Below are positions 8,523-16,608 of a DNA stretch of 26,991 nucleotides, piece after piece. Position 1 is the first letter of the stretch; each line of letters starts with the position of its first letter. Both the position numbers and the translations under genes were made by a program. A model generated the notes under the pieces. It had not been told where the DNA came from. It did no database searches and saw only the letters and a program-made list of their open reading frames with translations. The stretch comes from DASZHC01 sp035938215 (lineage in GTDB: Bacteria; Verrucomicrobiota; Verrucomicrobiia; Chthoniobacterales; JAFAMB01): assembly GCA_035938215.1 (NCBI GenBank), contig DASZHC010000268.1, forward strand, positions 1-26,991. The letters are read 5' to 3'.

Positions 8523-10331
8523 ATGCCTCTCATCGCTCAGGAAACTGTCGAACAAGTCGCTGCTACAACCGACATCGTTGAGGTCATCGGGAGCTACTTC
8601 CCTCTCAAACGCGCCGGAACCGAATTCCGCGCGCTATGCCCTTTCCATCAGGAAAAAACTCCGTCGTTTTACGTCAATCCTGCAAAGCAATCGTTCTATT
8701 GCCACGGATGCGGCGCAGGCGGCGCAGTGTTCCAGTTTTTGATGCAATATGAAAACGTCGATTTTCCGGAAGCCGTTCGCCGTCTCGCTTCGCGAGCAGG
8801 TATCCCGATCATCGAAATCGAGGTTAGTGCGAAAGAAGAGGCAACCCAGAATCTGAGGAAGCGCTTGCTACGCCTCCATTTTGAATCCGCTGCATGGTTC
8901 CATCAAAATCTGCTCCGCACGCGAGCCGCAGACCATGCCCGTGCCTATTTGCGAAATCGTGGAATCAATGTGGACATGGCAAAGCGTTGGCAAATTGGCT
9001 ACGCCCCAAAGGGCTGGGGTTCGCTCATTGCCTGGGCTGAGAGTTCCGGATTCAACAGAAACGAGCTCATCGAAAGTGGGCTTGTAAAGCTAAAGAAAGA
9101 GGAAAATCGCGACTCGGGCATTTACGATCGTTTTCGGGATCGTCTCATGTTTCCGATCTGCAATGACATTGGGGAAGTAGTCGCATTCTGCGGACGGATT
9201 CTCGATCCCGCGGCAAAAGGCGGAAAATACGTCAATTCCCCGGAAACACCCTTATTTACGAAAGGAAATATTCTCTTCGGTCTTCATCAATCAAAACGAT
9301 TCATCGCGAACGCGCACGAGGCGATAGTACTGGAGGGCCAGATCGACCTGATAATGAGCTTCGAATCAGGCATACGGAATGTCGTGGCTCCACAAGGTAC
9401 AGCTCTCACAGAGCGTCATGCGGCGCTGCTCCGCCGTTTCGCGGATCAAGTCGTTTTGTTTTTCGATGCAGATGCGGCCGGCCAGAAAGCAGGAGAACGC
9501 GCCCTGGAAATTCTTTTCGGTGCAGGGCTCCAGGTGAAACTCGGGCAATTGCCTCCGGGCGAAGATCCCGATTCGCTTATTCGAAAATCGGGCGGTCAAG
9601 CGTTCGGCACAAGAATTGAAATGGCGGAAGACTTTTTTGACTTTCAGGTGAACCGCATCCTCAGCGCAGCAGAATCCAGGACGACCGCGGGTCGGGTTGC
9701 TTTTGCGCGGAAGATGTCCCAGTTCATCCGAGCAGTCCCGGACCCCGTCCTGAGGGATACGCTCATAAGCCGCCTGGCAAGTCTGTTAACGATAACACGC
9801 GAGACACTTTCGCAGATGGTATTTGCGCACGTCAAAGGCTCCGGGGCAAGAACGCTGAGAGAAGATGTTGTGACCAATTCGGTAGTGATGCCTCCCCATA
9901 AACTGGCCGTTATCTGCAAAGCCTCCTTAACAATTCCCGATTTGTTGCAAAAAATTCGGCGGCAACCCTGGGAGCCGGTCTTAAGGCAACTGGAGGGGGC
10001 TGAACTGCTCTCAAAGATTTTTGAATCGGATCTGGCCTCTGACGAGCCCGCGAGTATCGCCGGCTTTTTCGCAACGCTGCCCCAGGCCGAAGCCTCCGCA
10101 TTATCCGCCATTCTCGCAAACAAGGAACTCAACGAGCGCATGGGGGAACGATTTTGGACCGAGCTCGCCTACGCGGAAATCCAGCGTAGAAAACAGCACC
10201 TGGAAAATATTCAACGATTGACATCCGACGATCCGATAGCTCATCGGCAGTCAATTGAAGAACTCAAAGAAGTCCTTGACCTCGAATCCCGGTTCACAGA
10301 TATTTCGCGACTTCCGAGCCGGGCACCGTAA
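8523..10331 (+). CDS. dnaG: DNA primase
   Basis: Synthesises RNA primers at the replication fork. The 602-residue protein begins with a zinc-binding domain of the CHC2 type: C39, H42, C60 and C63 (CPFH ... YCHGC). The primase core (about 110-260) leads into a TOPRIM domain with Glu271 (IVLEGQIDLI) and the metal-binding pair Asp315/Asp317 (FFDADAAG), then the PPGEDPDSLI stretch common to primases. The C-terminal ~230 residues, presumably the helicase-binding region, are less conserved. It starts 9 nt after thiS with no strong ribosome-binding site, and is followed by rpoD, the classic dnaG-rpoD pairing of the macromolecular synthesis operon; rpsU is not seen here. Confidence 0.96.
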   Translation: MPLIAQETVEQVAATTDIVEVIGSYFPLKRAGTEFRALCPFHQEKTPSFYVNPAKQSFYCHGCGAGGAVFQFLMQYENVDFPEAVRRLASRAGIPIIEIEVSAKEEATQNLRKRLLRLHFESAAWFHQNLLRTRAADHARAYLRNRGINVDMAKRWQIGYAPKGWGSLIAWAESSGFNRNELIESGLVKLKKEENRDSGIYDRFRDRLMFPICNDIGEVVAFCGRILDPAAKGGKYVNSPETPLFTKGNILFGLHQSKRFIANAHEAIVLEGQIDLIMSFESGIRNVVAPQGTALTERHAALLRRFADQVVLFFDADAAGQKAGERALEILFGAGLQVKLGQLPPGEDPDSLIRKSGGQAFGTRIEMAEDFFDFQVNRILSAAESRTTAGRVAFARKMSQFIRAVPDPVLRDTLISRLASLLTITRETLSQMVFAHVKGSGARTLREDVVTNSVVMPPHKLAVICKASLTIPDLLQKIRRQPWEPVLRQLEGAELLSKIFESDLASDEPASIAGFFATLPQAEASALSAILANKELNERMGERFWTELAYAEIQRRKQHLENIQRLTSDDPIAHRQSIEELKEVLDLESRFTDISRLPSRAP

Positions 10332-10408
10332 GTACAGTGGATCTATCCGATTACAACCTCCCGCATCCCGCTCTTCAGGAGCCGCAGCGAAAGCATTCGT
10401 AGGTGGAT

Positions 10409-12268
10409 ATGGTAAAACGTACCTCTCAAAACTCGTCCAAATGGAAAATTGCCAAAGCGAGGACCACGAACTCGAAAACCAGCTCAGAGGAAAAAAAACC
10501 TAAGCTCCTCGGGAACGGCGCCGTGAATCCAAAACGGAAAGCTCCCGACTCCGGTTCGAGCCCCTCGGCAACGGAATCCACAGAAGAGTTTATTGCAGCA
10601 TCAACCAACGGCCACTCGGCCTACCCTTCCAGGTTGTCACAGTCGGACACGAGTTTTGATCTCCAGGAGCGCGTTCGCGACATGGTGAAACTCGCTAAGG
10701 AACAAGGTTATGTTACTTACGACGACATCAATGAAGCGCTGCCGGAAAATATGTCTGATCCCGAAGAGCTGGAATTACTCATCAGCCGGCTACGCTCCAT
10801 GGAAGTCGATATCATCGATCCGTCTGAGGTGGACCGCTATAAGGATGGTAAAAAGGACATTGATGACGAGGACGAGGAAAAGGACCAGAAGCTGGATATC
10901 CTGGACGATCCCGTCCGCATGTATCTCAAACAGATGGGCCAAGTGCCGCTTTTGACGAGAGAACAGGAAGTTGAAATCTCAAAGCGGATCGAAGACGCAG
11001 AGTTGATGGTTCAGAAATTCATCAACCGTTTCGGATTCACGTCCAAAGCGCACCTCGAACTGGCCCAGAAATTAATCGAAGGCCGGGAACGTTTCGATCG
11101 CGTGATTCTTGATAAGAAAATAGAAAGTCGAGAGCGCTATATGAAGGCGCTGCCGAAGCTTTGTTCGCAAGTCGAGCGGTCCAGCAGCGAGGTCGCCACT
11201 CTTTATCGTGAGCTCGTTGAGGTTCGGGGCACCGGAAAAGAATCATCGCTCAAATCAGATTTTCAAAAGGCTCACGCGGCGCTGATGAAACTCTATCCGC
11301 GATTTTACTTCAAACAGAAGGTGACGGAAGAATTCGTTCAGTTGGCCGATGACCAGCTTCGTATCCTGAGCAATCTGCAGACCGAAATCTCGCGTGCCGA
11401 GCAAGGATCTGCGGTGGCCCGTGAGCGACTAACCGATTACAAAAGCCGTTTGCGAGACCTTGAATACCGACTCTGGCAACAGCCTGAAGACTTTTTTCTT
11501 CAACATTCAGATCTTAAAGATTGGCTTCGGAGAGCTCTTCGGGCCAAAACGGAAATGGTAGAGGCGAATCTTCGCTTGGTCATCTCTATCGCCAAAAAAT
11601 ACACCAATCGCGGTTTGTCTTTTCTTGATCTGATTCAGGAGGGCAACATGGGTCTGATGAAGGCGGTGGAGAAGTTCGAATACCGGCGCGGCTATAAGTT
11701 TTCGACCTACGCTACCTGGTGGATCCGGCAGGCAATCACACGGTCGATTGCGGATCAAGCCCGGACTATCCGTATTCCGGTCCACATGATCGAGACTATC
11801 AACAAGCTGATGCGGGTCCAGAAGCAGCTTGTTCAGGAGTACGGACGAGAACCCACTCCGGAGGAAGTCGCTGAAGAGATCCAGTTGCCCGTCGAACGGG
11901 TCCGCGCAGTTCTGAAGATGGCTCAGCAGCCTATATCCCTTCAGAGTCCGGTCGGCGACAGCGATGACACGAGTTTCGGCGATTTCATCGAAGACAAAGG
12001 GGCAGAGAATCCTAGTGACATGACCGCGGTTGTACTGCTTCGCGAAAAGATACGAGACGTTCTGGATACCTTGACGGAACGCGAGCGGCAGGTCCTTGAG
12101 CAGCGCTTCGGCCTGGTGGATGGCTACAGCCGTACTTTGGAAGAAGTCGGGCGCCAATTCCGGGTCACGCGCGAACGCATCCGGCAAATCGAAGCCAAAG
12201 CGTTACGGAAAATGCGGCATCCGACCAGAATTCGTCAACTCGAAGGCTTCCTCGAAGCAGGCGAATAA
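10409..12268 (+). CDS. rpoD: Primary RNA polymerase sigma factor (sigma-70)
   Basis: The housekeeping sigma factor. An in-frame TAG at 10400-10402 bars any earlier start; GTG at 10403 or ATG at 10409 is possible and I use ATG. Numbering from the GTG, a Lys/Ser-rich tail (1-80) precedes region 1.1 (about 85-145), an acidic linker (DIDDEDEEKD) and region 1.2 (about 165-200, DPVRMYLKQMGQVPLLT). A non-conserved insert of about 180 residues follows. Region 2 (about 385-460) includes the promoter-melting stretch YKFSTYATWWIRQAITR. Region 3 spans about 460-540. Region 4 (about 550-612) has a helix-turn-helix in RTLEEVGRQFRVTRERIRQI. All signatures of a primary sigma factor are present, so it is not an alternative sigma. 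Confidence 0.97.
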   Translation: MVKRTSQNSSKWKIAKARTTNSKTSSEEKKPKLLGNGAVNPKRKAPDSGSSPSATESTEEFIAASTNGHSAYPSRLSQSDTSFDLQERVRDMVKLAKEQGYVTYDDINEALPENMSDPEELELLISRLRSMEVDIIDPSEVDRYKDGKKDIDDEDEEKDQKLDILDDPVRMYLKQMGQVPLLTREQEVEISKRIEDAELMVQKFINRFGFTSKAHLELAQKLIEGRERFDRVILDKKIESRERYMKALPKLCSQVERSSSEVATLYRELVEVRGTGKESSLKSDFQKAHAALMKLYPRFYFKQKVTEEFVQLADDQLRILSNLQTEISRAEQGSAVARERLTDYKSRLRDLEYRLWQQPEDFFLQHSDLKDWLRRALRAKTEMVEANLRLVISIAKKYTNRGLSFLDLIQEGNMGLMKAVEKFEYRRGYKFSTYATWWIRQAITRSIADQARTIRIPVHMIETINKLMRVQKQLVQEYGREPTPEEVAEEIQLPVERVRAVLKMAQQPISLQSPVGDSDDTSFGDFIEDKGAENPSDMTAVVLLREKIRDVLDTLTERERQVLEQRFGLVDGYSRTLEEVGRQFRVTRERIRQIEAKALRKMRHPTRIRQLEGFLEAGE

Positions 12269-12382
12269 AACTCCTGCAGGACAGCGCTGAGCTGTTGTAG
12301 TAGGATATTGGTGGTGCTTCTAAGGTGGAGGCGCGTTGTCCAAATGAAACTTTGGGCAAATTATGGTGTTCAATTCTAAGCA

Positions 12383-12727
12383 ATGAACGATCCAGAACGC
12401 GATCAACTTTGGGATTTGCTTGGGAAGGCGAAGGTCGCCGATCCGTCCCCTTTTTTCGTCGCCAAGACCGTCGCAGCCGTACGAAAACTCCAGGCGGATC
12501 GTCGCTCATTTTGGGCGAACTGGGCAAGATTTGGGTTACCTGGGGCGCTTGCGGGGGCCTTAGCGGTGTTTTTTACCGTTTTCAGTGTTCGGACGGAACC
12601 CAAGAGGGAGACTAAGCCTGTAGTGACTACGCAGACTGAGCCAAGTGACCTCGAGCTGATTGCAGATTTGGATTCCGCTCTCTCCTCCGAGGAATCTTCC
12701 GTATGGTTAGATTCTTCGCCGCACTGA
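12383..12727 (+). CDS. Small single-pass membrane protein, anti-sigma-like
   Basis: A 114-residue protein with a soluble N-terminal segment (about 1-45), one transmembrane helix at about 50-69 (GLPGALAGALAVFFTVFSV) and a short acidic tail outside. The segment LWDLLGKAKVADPSPFFVAKTV resembles small proteins that, as I recall, follow ECF sigma factor genes in Verrucomicrobia and are taken to be anti-sigma factors. No zinc-binding anti-sigma motif is visible. Here the upstream gene is the primary sigma rpoD, 114 nt away, and no ECF sigma gene is present. The next gene overlaps its end by 25 nt, so the two are probably co-expressed. The role is inferred and weak; the gene itself is well supported. 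Confidence 0.7.
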   Translation: MNDPERDQLWDLLGKAKVADPSPFFVAKTVAAVRKLQADRRSFWANWARFGLPGALAGALAVFFTVFSVRTEPKRETKPVVTTQTEPSDLELIADLDSALSSEESSVWLDSSPH

Positions 12728-13203
12728 TTTTGCTCGGCTTCACGCTCACAGCGGCTGAGTCACAGGTGGCTTCCGCCTCTCCGAGCTCATCCGCGACACC
12801 GTTCGCTTCATCAACGCCTTCGACAAGCTCAGGTCGATTTGAGCTCTTGCGCAAAGCTTTCGACCAGCTTTCACCCGAGCAGCAAGAAAGAATACTGCAA
12901 AATCTTCGCCGCTGGCAGGACCTGAGCACCGATGAAAGAGAGGTCTTACGCCAAAGAGAACGGGTCCAAAAGCAGAAACAAGAAGCTTCGATCAACGAAG
13001 CCTATGTCAAATCAGGTCTCCAACTCAACGAAGAGCAACGTTCAATGTTTCATAAGCGCTATCTGCAAGAACGACGGCGCCTGGAGGAACAGCTCGTTCG
13101 TGAAATCCAGGAAAAACGCCAGATTGGCAACGCAGCAATAATCGATTCACTAAGAAAAGAATTTACGGTCGGAAAGGCCTCCGCACCTACGGCAGCGCAT
13201 TAG
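12703..13203 (+). CDS. Exported DUF3106-like protein
   Basis: A 166-residue protein with an N-terminal signal peptide (MVRFFAALILLGFTLTAAES) and a Ser/Ala/Pro-rich linker. A charged helical domain begins FDQLSPEQQERILQNLRRWQDLS, the type of motif seen in DUF3106 proteins, and the rest is coiled-coil-like (RQRERVQKQKQEA, RRRLEEQLVREIQEKRQ). No enzyme motif is seen. It overlaps the preceding membrane protein by 25 nt. Together they may form an envelope-sensing pair, resembling CpxP/Spy-like helical periplasmic proteins in general layout; that comparison is inference. Confidence 0.72.
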   Translation: MVRFFAALILLGFTLTAAESQVASASPSSSATPFASSTPSTSSGRFELLRKAFDQLSPEQQERILQNLRRWQDLSTDEREVLRQRERVQKQKQEASINEAYVKSGLQLNEEQRSMFHKRYLQERRRLEEQLVREIQEKRQIGNAAIIDSLRKEFTVGKASAPTAAH

Positions 13204-13226
13204 CTAGCGTTCACAAATAGCTCGCC

Positions 13227-13250
13227 TCGGCATCTTCGCCGATTTCGTTT
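13227..13250 (+). terminator. Possible weak terminator after DUF3106-like gene
   Basis: A short stem TCGGC/GCCGA with a 6-nt loop is followed by TTTCGTTTTT, about 25 nt after the stop codon. The stem is only 5 bp, so intrinsic termination is uncertain. Confidence 0.3.
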
Positions 13251-13255
13251 TTCGT

Positions 13256-13341
13256 GGGAGGGACGGTCTCCGTGCCGTCCGACTAATCACTTCGGGCCTA
13301 CAACAAGGAGAAAAATGAACGGCACAGAGGCCGTCCCTCCC
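13256..13341. repeat. GGGAGGGACGG palindromic intergenic repeat
   Basis: An 86-bp inverted repeat between convergent genes. The left arm GGGAGGGACGGTCTCCGTGCC (21 nt) is matched by a right arm at 13321-13341 whose reverse complement differs from it at two positions. The spacer is 44 nt. The rest of the 13204-13510 gap holds a weak hairpin and a possible small minus-strand ORF. The repeat could act as a two-way transcription barrier between the plus-strand rpoD run and the minus-strand lipA gene. It is distinct in sequence from the other palindromes in the window. Confidence 0.75.
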
Positions 13342-13350
13342 TAACTAAAA

Positions 13351-13494
13351 TTAACGAATTCCTCGCCGGACGAGTCGCCGAAGCACCTCCAGAGGTTTGA
13401 GAGCCTCCACCGTCAGTCCCTGGAGAGTGTACCGTCTGGCATATAATGGTGATGCCGTTGCGTTCAAAACCGAGAACGGCCGCCTGGCAGACAT
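13351..13494 (-). CDS. Putative 47-residue small protein downstream of lipA
   Basis: A short ORF starts at ATG 13494, 16 nt after the lipA stop, with GTAGGG 4 nt and GGAG further upstream. The product is basic and partly helical in look (ALKPLEVLRRLVRRG near its end). I do not recognise it. Its close spacing to lipA and its ribosome-binding site speak for translation; its small size and lack of a known family speak against. It ends just before the palindromic repeat at 13256-13341. Confidence 0.33.
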   Translation of the reverse strand: MSARRPFSVLNATASPLYARRYTLQGLTVEALKPLEVLRRLVRRGIR

Positions 13495-13510
13495 GCGACC
13501 CTACTTTCTC

Positions 13511-14407
13511 CTATCTCGATCGCCGGCGAGCAGGGTGATAGTCGGCGGCATGGTAAGAGCTGCGAACAAGCGGGCCCGACGCTACATAGTCGAAGCCCTT
13601 TCTTTCGGCAACTTCCTTGTAGGCCTCGAATGTCTCCGGACGAATATATTCGAGAACCGGCAGGTGATCGGGTGTAGGCCTGAGATATTGGCCGAGGGTC
13701 AAAACCTGCACATTGGCGGCTCGAAGATCATCTAGTGTCCGAAACAATTCAGACTCGGTTTCCCCCAATCCACCCATGACGCCGCTCTTGGTTACAACCG
13801 CGGGATCCAATTCCTTCGCCCGACGCAAAACTTTCAGCGAGAGACGATACTTCGCGCGAGACCGCACAAAAGGCGTCAGCCTTTCAACGGTCTCCACATT
13901 GTGATTGAAAATGTCCGGTTCTGCCTCCAGAACCATCGCCAGCGAACTCTCTCTTCCGTTAAAATCCGGCGTCAGGACTTCTACAACGATCTCGGAGTCT
14001 AACGCCCGAATTGCACGGACGGTCCGTGCAAAATGGTTTGCGCCTCCATCTGGAAGATCGTCCCTCGCTACGGCCGTGACCACCACGTGTTTAAGTTTTA
14101 GCCGACGAACTGCTTCGGCAACGCGGTCGGGTTCGTCGACGTCCAGCGCGAAGGGCTTCGCGGTGGACACTGCGCAAAATCCGCATGCTCGGGTGCAGCG
14201 TTCCCCTGCAATCATAAAAGTGGCGGTTCCCTGACTCCAGCACTCCCACCGGTTAGGGCATTGCGCCGATTCGCAGACCGTGTGAAGCCGAAGATCGGAG
14301 ATCAGCGCCTTCGTTGAAAAGAAAACCGGGTTAGAAGGGAGTCGGACCTTGATCCACCCTGGCTTTTTCGCCTGATGCAACGATGGGTCAATTTTGGAGC
14401 AGGACAT
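13511..14407 (-). CDS. lipA: Lipoyl synthase
   Basis: Radical SAM enzyme that inserts two sulfurs into octanoyl groups on lipoyl domains of pyruvate and 2-oxoglutarate dehydrogenases and the glycine cleavage system. The 298-residue product has both cluster motifs. The auxiliary cluster is C45, C50 and C56 (CESAQCPNRWEC) and the radical SAM cluster is C71, C75 and C78 (CTRACGFC). The C-terminal RSSY motif, whose serine ligates the auxiliary cluster, is present in GPLVRSSYHA. The length is normal. lipB is not beside it. The gene is downstream of rplM-rpsI in the same direction, with a 143-nt gap, so it may have its own promoter. Confidence 0.96.
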   Translation of the reverse strand: MSCSKIDPSLHQAKKPGWIKVRLPSNPVFFSTKALISDLRLHTVCESAQCPNRWECWSQGTATFMIAGERCTRACGFCAVSTAKPFALDVDEPDRVAEAVRRLKLKHVVVTAVARDDLPDGGANHFARTVRAIRALDSEIVVEVLTPDFNGRESSLAMVLEAEPDIFNHNVETVERLTPFVRSRAKYRLSLKVLRRAKELDPAVVTKSGVMGGLGETESELFRTLDDLRAANVQVLTLGQYLRPTPDHLPVLEYIRPETFEAYKEVAERKGFDYVASGPLVRSSYHAADYHPARRRSR

Positions 14408-14550
14408 CAGACAGTAAAGCTACTGGCTCAGAAAGCCAAAAGCAACCCAACGGGCACGTGTCCCTTCGAGCTGGACCTCGTTAGTCCGCATCTTTCGTAA
14501 AAAAAGAGCGCTCGGGTTCCGGGACTTTCCAAAGGTCGTATTAACCTGGT

Positions 14551-14940
14551 CTATCGCTTGGAAAACTGGAATCGTTTGCGAGCGCCCGGCTGCCCCGATT
14601 TTTTCCGTTCTTTCATTCTGGGATCCCGAGTGAGCAAACCCTCCTCTTTCAGAGCCGGTCTCATCGCGACATCATGCTCCAACAACGCACGCGCAATCGC
14701 CAACCGAACCGCTCCGGCCTGTCCTGAAGCCCCGCCACCCGTCGCCTTGACGTGTACGTCGAAGGTGTTGCTGGTCTTGGTGACTTCGAAGGGCTTCAAG
14801 ACCGTAAATTGGAGCGCGGGCGTTGGAAAATATTCCTCGAGCGGCCGACCGTTGACCTCAATTTTTCCAGATCCTCGCGAAAGACGGACCTGTGCGACTG
14901 CATTCTTGCGACGACCGGTGGCGGCAAATACGTCTGACAT
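14551..14940 (-). CDS. rpsI: Ribosomal protein uS9
   Basis: A 129-residue 30S ribosomal protein. It has the S9 signature layout: an early ATGRRKNAVAQVRL, GGGASGQAGAVRLAIARALL in the middle, and the basic C-terminal tail ending KRFQFSKR that reaches the P-site tRNA. It lies 14 nt after rplM, in the nearly universal rplM-rpsI order, and is certainly co-transcribed with it. Confidence 0.97.
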   Translation of the reverse strand: MSDVFAATGRRKNAVAQVRLSRGSGKIEVNGRPLEEYFPTPALQFTVLKPFEVTKTSNTFDVHVKATGGGASGQAGAVRLAIARALLEHDVAMRPALKEEGLLTRDPRMKERKKSGQPGARKRFQFSKR

Positions 14941-14954
14941 ATTCTCGAAATTGG

Positions 14955-15380
14955 TTAGGCGACGGTTATCGGCTGTTGCGCCCCGTGCGGGTGCAGCTCA
15001 CCCTTGTAAACTTTCAATTTTGTAAACAGCGCCCTGCCAAGACGATTGTGTGGGATCATACCTTTGACGGCACGCTCGATTAACAGTTCCGGCCTGCGCT
15101 CGCGCCTGTGCCCGGCGGTTTCCGACTTATGGCCGCCAACATACCCGGAAAAGCTCATAAACTCCTTCTGCAGTTCCTTCTTGCCCGACAAACGAACTTT
15201 TTCCGCATTGATCACAACAACGAAGTCGCCCGTATCAACATGGGGGGTAAATATTGCTTTGCCTTTGCCGCGAAGAATATTTGCAGCTGTGACGGCAACT
15301 CGACCAAGCGACCGCCCCTTCGCATCAATGATGTACCATTTTCGCGATACATCATTCGACTTGGCAGAAAAAGTCTTCAT
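14955..15380 (-). CDS. rplM: Ribosomal protein uL13
   Basis: A 50S ribosomal protein of 141 residues when started at ATG 15380, the normal L13 length (MKTFSAKSNDVSRKWYIIDA). A longer in-frame start at 15455 would add 25 unrelated residues and overlap the promoter, so I reject it. AAGGA lies 5 nt upstream of the chosen start. Family motifs include LGRVAVTAANILRGK, FVVVINAEKVRLSGKK and a late GMIPHNRLGR. First gene of the rplM-rpsI pair. Confidence 0.97.
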   Translation of the reverse strand: MKTFSAKSNDVSRKWYIIDAKGRSLGRVAVTAANILRGKGKAIFTPHVDTGDFVVVINAEKVRLSGKKELQKEFMSFSGYVGGHKSETAGHRRERRPELLIERAVKGMIPHNRLGRALFTKLKVYKGELHPHGAQQPITVA

Positions 15381-15405
15381 GGAATCCTTAAGAAAAAGAA
15401 CGCGA

Positions 15406-15434
15406 AGCCTATGACTCGCTCCGGCCGATGTCAA
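15406..15434 (-). promoter_or_regulatory. Likely sigma-70 promoter of rplM-rpsI
   Basis: On the minus strand a perfect -35 box TTGACA (15429-15434) is followed after 17 nt by TAGGCT (15406-15411), a 3/6 match to the -10 consensus. Transcription would begin near 15399, giving a ~20-nt leader that includes the AAGGA ribosome-binding site of rplM. The excellent -35 and spacing support it; the weak -10 limits confidence. Confidence 0.5.
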
Positions 15435-15498
15435 AGGGATTCTCACGCAGAGCAACCTAAAAAACTCTTCGCCGATTTAATCGCTTAAGGCAAAAGAC

Positions 15499-15527
15499 CT
15501 GACACCTCGCCTCGACTAGACTAGAAT
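15499..15527 (+). promoter_or_regulatory. Likely sigma-70 promoter of the 15620 TPR gene
   Basis: CTGACA (15499-15504, 5/6) and TAGAAT (15522-15527, 5/6) are separated by exactly 17 nt. Transcription would begin near 15534 and leave a leader of about 85 nt before the TPR gene start at 15620. It lies back to back with the rplM promoter. Confidence 0.5.
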
Positions 15528-15619
15528 CCTGTCCGCGAACATTGCGGCTCTTTTAGGGTCAAAAACCGGAGCCCCCGGGAAGGGCACCAGTAAGGAGTTG
15601 GCCGCATCCATCCAGGTCT

Positions 15620-16381
15620 ATGAAAAATATACAGATCTTTTTAGCGGCAATTGCGATGAGTTTCATCGTCGGTCCTGGATTTGCACAGTCTTCCGATGTT
15701 TCGGCATTGCTTCATAAGGCCGATGAGTTGGATGCTCAAGAGCAGGCGGACGCTGCGATCCAGACCCTGCTCCAGGCCGAAAAGATCAGCCCCAACAATC
15801 CCGACGTACTTATCAAGCTATCGCAAGACTATTCAGATAAGATCGATGCAGTAAAAGATAGGACGCGCAAGTTGAATTACGCCAATCAGGCGCTTGCATA
15901 CGCCAAGCGAGCAGTCCGGGAAGCACCCAACAATGCCGACGCGCATGTCTGTCTCTCGGTCGCCTACGGAAAGATGACCGACTTCGTAGATAATAAAACG
16001 AAGATGGAATATTCCAAGGTGGTGAAGTCCGAAGCCGAAAAGGCGGTTGACCTCAATCCGCAGAGCGACCTGGGCTGGCTTATTCTCGCACGCTGGAATT
16101 TTGACATGGCCACCTTAAATCCAATTCTGAGGGGCATTGCGCAGGCGCTTTATGGCCAGCTTCCGCCTGCGTCCAAAGAGCGGGCTGTTGAATATTTTCA
16201 GAAGGCAATCGCCGCCGCGCCACAGAAAATTATTCATCACGCAGAATATGCCCTGGCGTTGGAAGCGATGGGACGGGGGCAGGAAGCCAGGGCGCAGTGG
16301 CTCAAAGTGAAACAGCTCAAACCGCTGGACGCCCAGGATCGGCAGTACCGCGCTCAGGCCGACGCAAAGCTAAGGGGGTAA
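15620..16381 (+). CDS. Exported TPR protein
   Basis: A 253-residue protein with a clear signal peptide, cleaved probably after GFA (residue 22). Three or more TPR-like units follow: residues about 27-60 (ALLHKADELDAQEQADAAI), 80-130, and 180-245 (AVEYFQKAIAAAPQKI). The pattern of a helical repeat broken by long inserts (DNKTKMEYSKVVKSEAEKAV) resembles the TPR proteins of the animal 'regulator of microtubule dynamics' type that also occur in bacteria; that match is from memory. It probably acts in the periplasm as a binding scaffold. It stands alone, divergent from rplM. Its stop codon lies inside a 10-bp direct repeat that flanks the palindromic element at 16384-16514. Confidence 0.82.
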   Translation: MKNIQIFLAAIAMSFIVGPGFAQSSDVSALLHKADELDAQEQADAAIQTLLQAEKISPNNPDVLIKLSQDYSDKIDAVKDRTRKLNYANQALAYAKRAVREAPNNADAHVCLSVAYGKMTDFVDNKTKMEYSKVVKSEAEKAVDLNPQSDLGWLILARWNFDMATLNPILRGIAQALYGQLPPASKERAVEYFQKAIAAAPQKIIHHAEYALALEAMGRGQEARAQWLKVKQLKPLDAQDRQYRAQADAKLRG

Positions 16382-16383
16382 TC

Positions 16384-16514
16384 TACATAAGCGCTAACTT
16401 GAGCGCAATAGGCGAAGCGTCTCGCTTTGCGCGCTTCAAAACCGTGCAAACCGAGACGGTTCGCCTACATCGTAGCGCGTTTGTGACCGTTTGTGAGCTT
16501 AAGTTAGCGCCTAT
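16384..16514. mobile_element. MITE-like nested palindrome with 10-bp flanking direct repeat
   Basis: A ~130-bp element with terminal inverted repeats. The left end CATAAGCGCTAACTTGAGC (16386-16404) pairs with the right end at 16497-16515, reverse complement CATAGGCGCTAACTTAAGC, with two mismatches over 19 bp. Inside is a second inverted pair: 16409-16433 (TAGGCGAAGCGTCTCGCTTT...) against 16443-16467, about 22 of 25 matching. The direct repeat GGGGGTAATC occurs at 16374-16383 and again at 16515-16524, exactly bracketing the element, as expected for a target-site duplication. No ORF is inside, so it would have been moved by an enzyme encoded elsewhere. The insertion site is the stop codon region of the TPR gene. 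Confidence 0.72.
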
Positions 16515-16608
16515 GGGGGTAATCCCTTGAGTCTCGTTGCAGGCTGGTCAACCGGAACCCGTTCGCTGCCGGATTTCGCTGCCGGATCTGGGCCACTGAA
16601 AGCGTTCG

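Noticed and set aside
11507..12187. Minus-strand frame of 226 aa opposite rpoD
   Set aside because: It lies wholly within conserved sigma regions 2-4 on the other strand.
12586..12600. TGTTCGGACGGAACC as a second LexA box
   Set aside because: The spacer is 5 nt rather than 4, the last base does not match, and it lies inside a coding region.
14490..14530. Terminator after rpsI (GAGCGCTC followed by a T run on the minus strand)
   Set aside because: The palindrome has no loop and cannot form a proper hairpin; only the T run is convincing.
15381..15455. Upstream start for rplM that adds 25 residues
   Set aside because: The added residues do not resemble L13 and would overlap the promoter; ATG 15380 has a good ribosome-binding site and gives the normal length.
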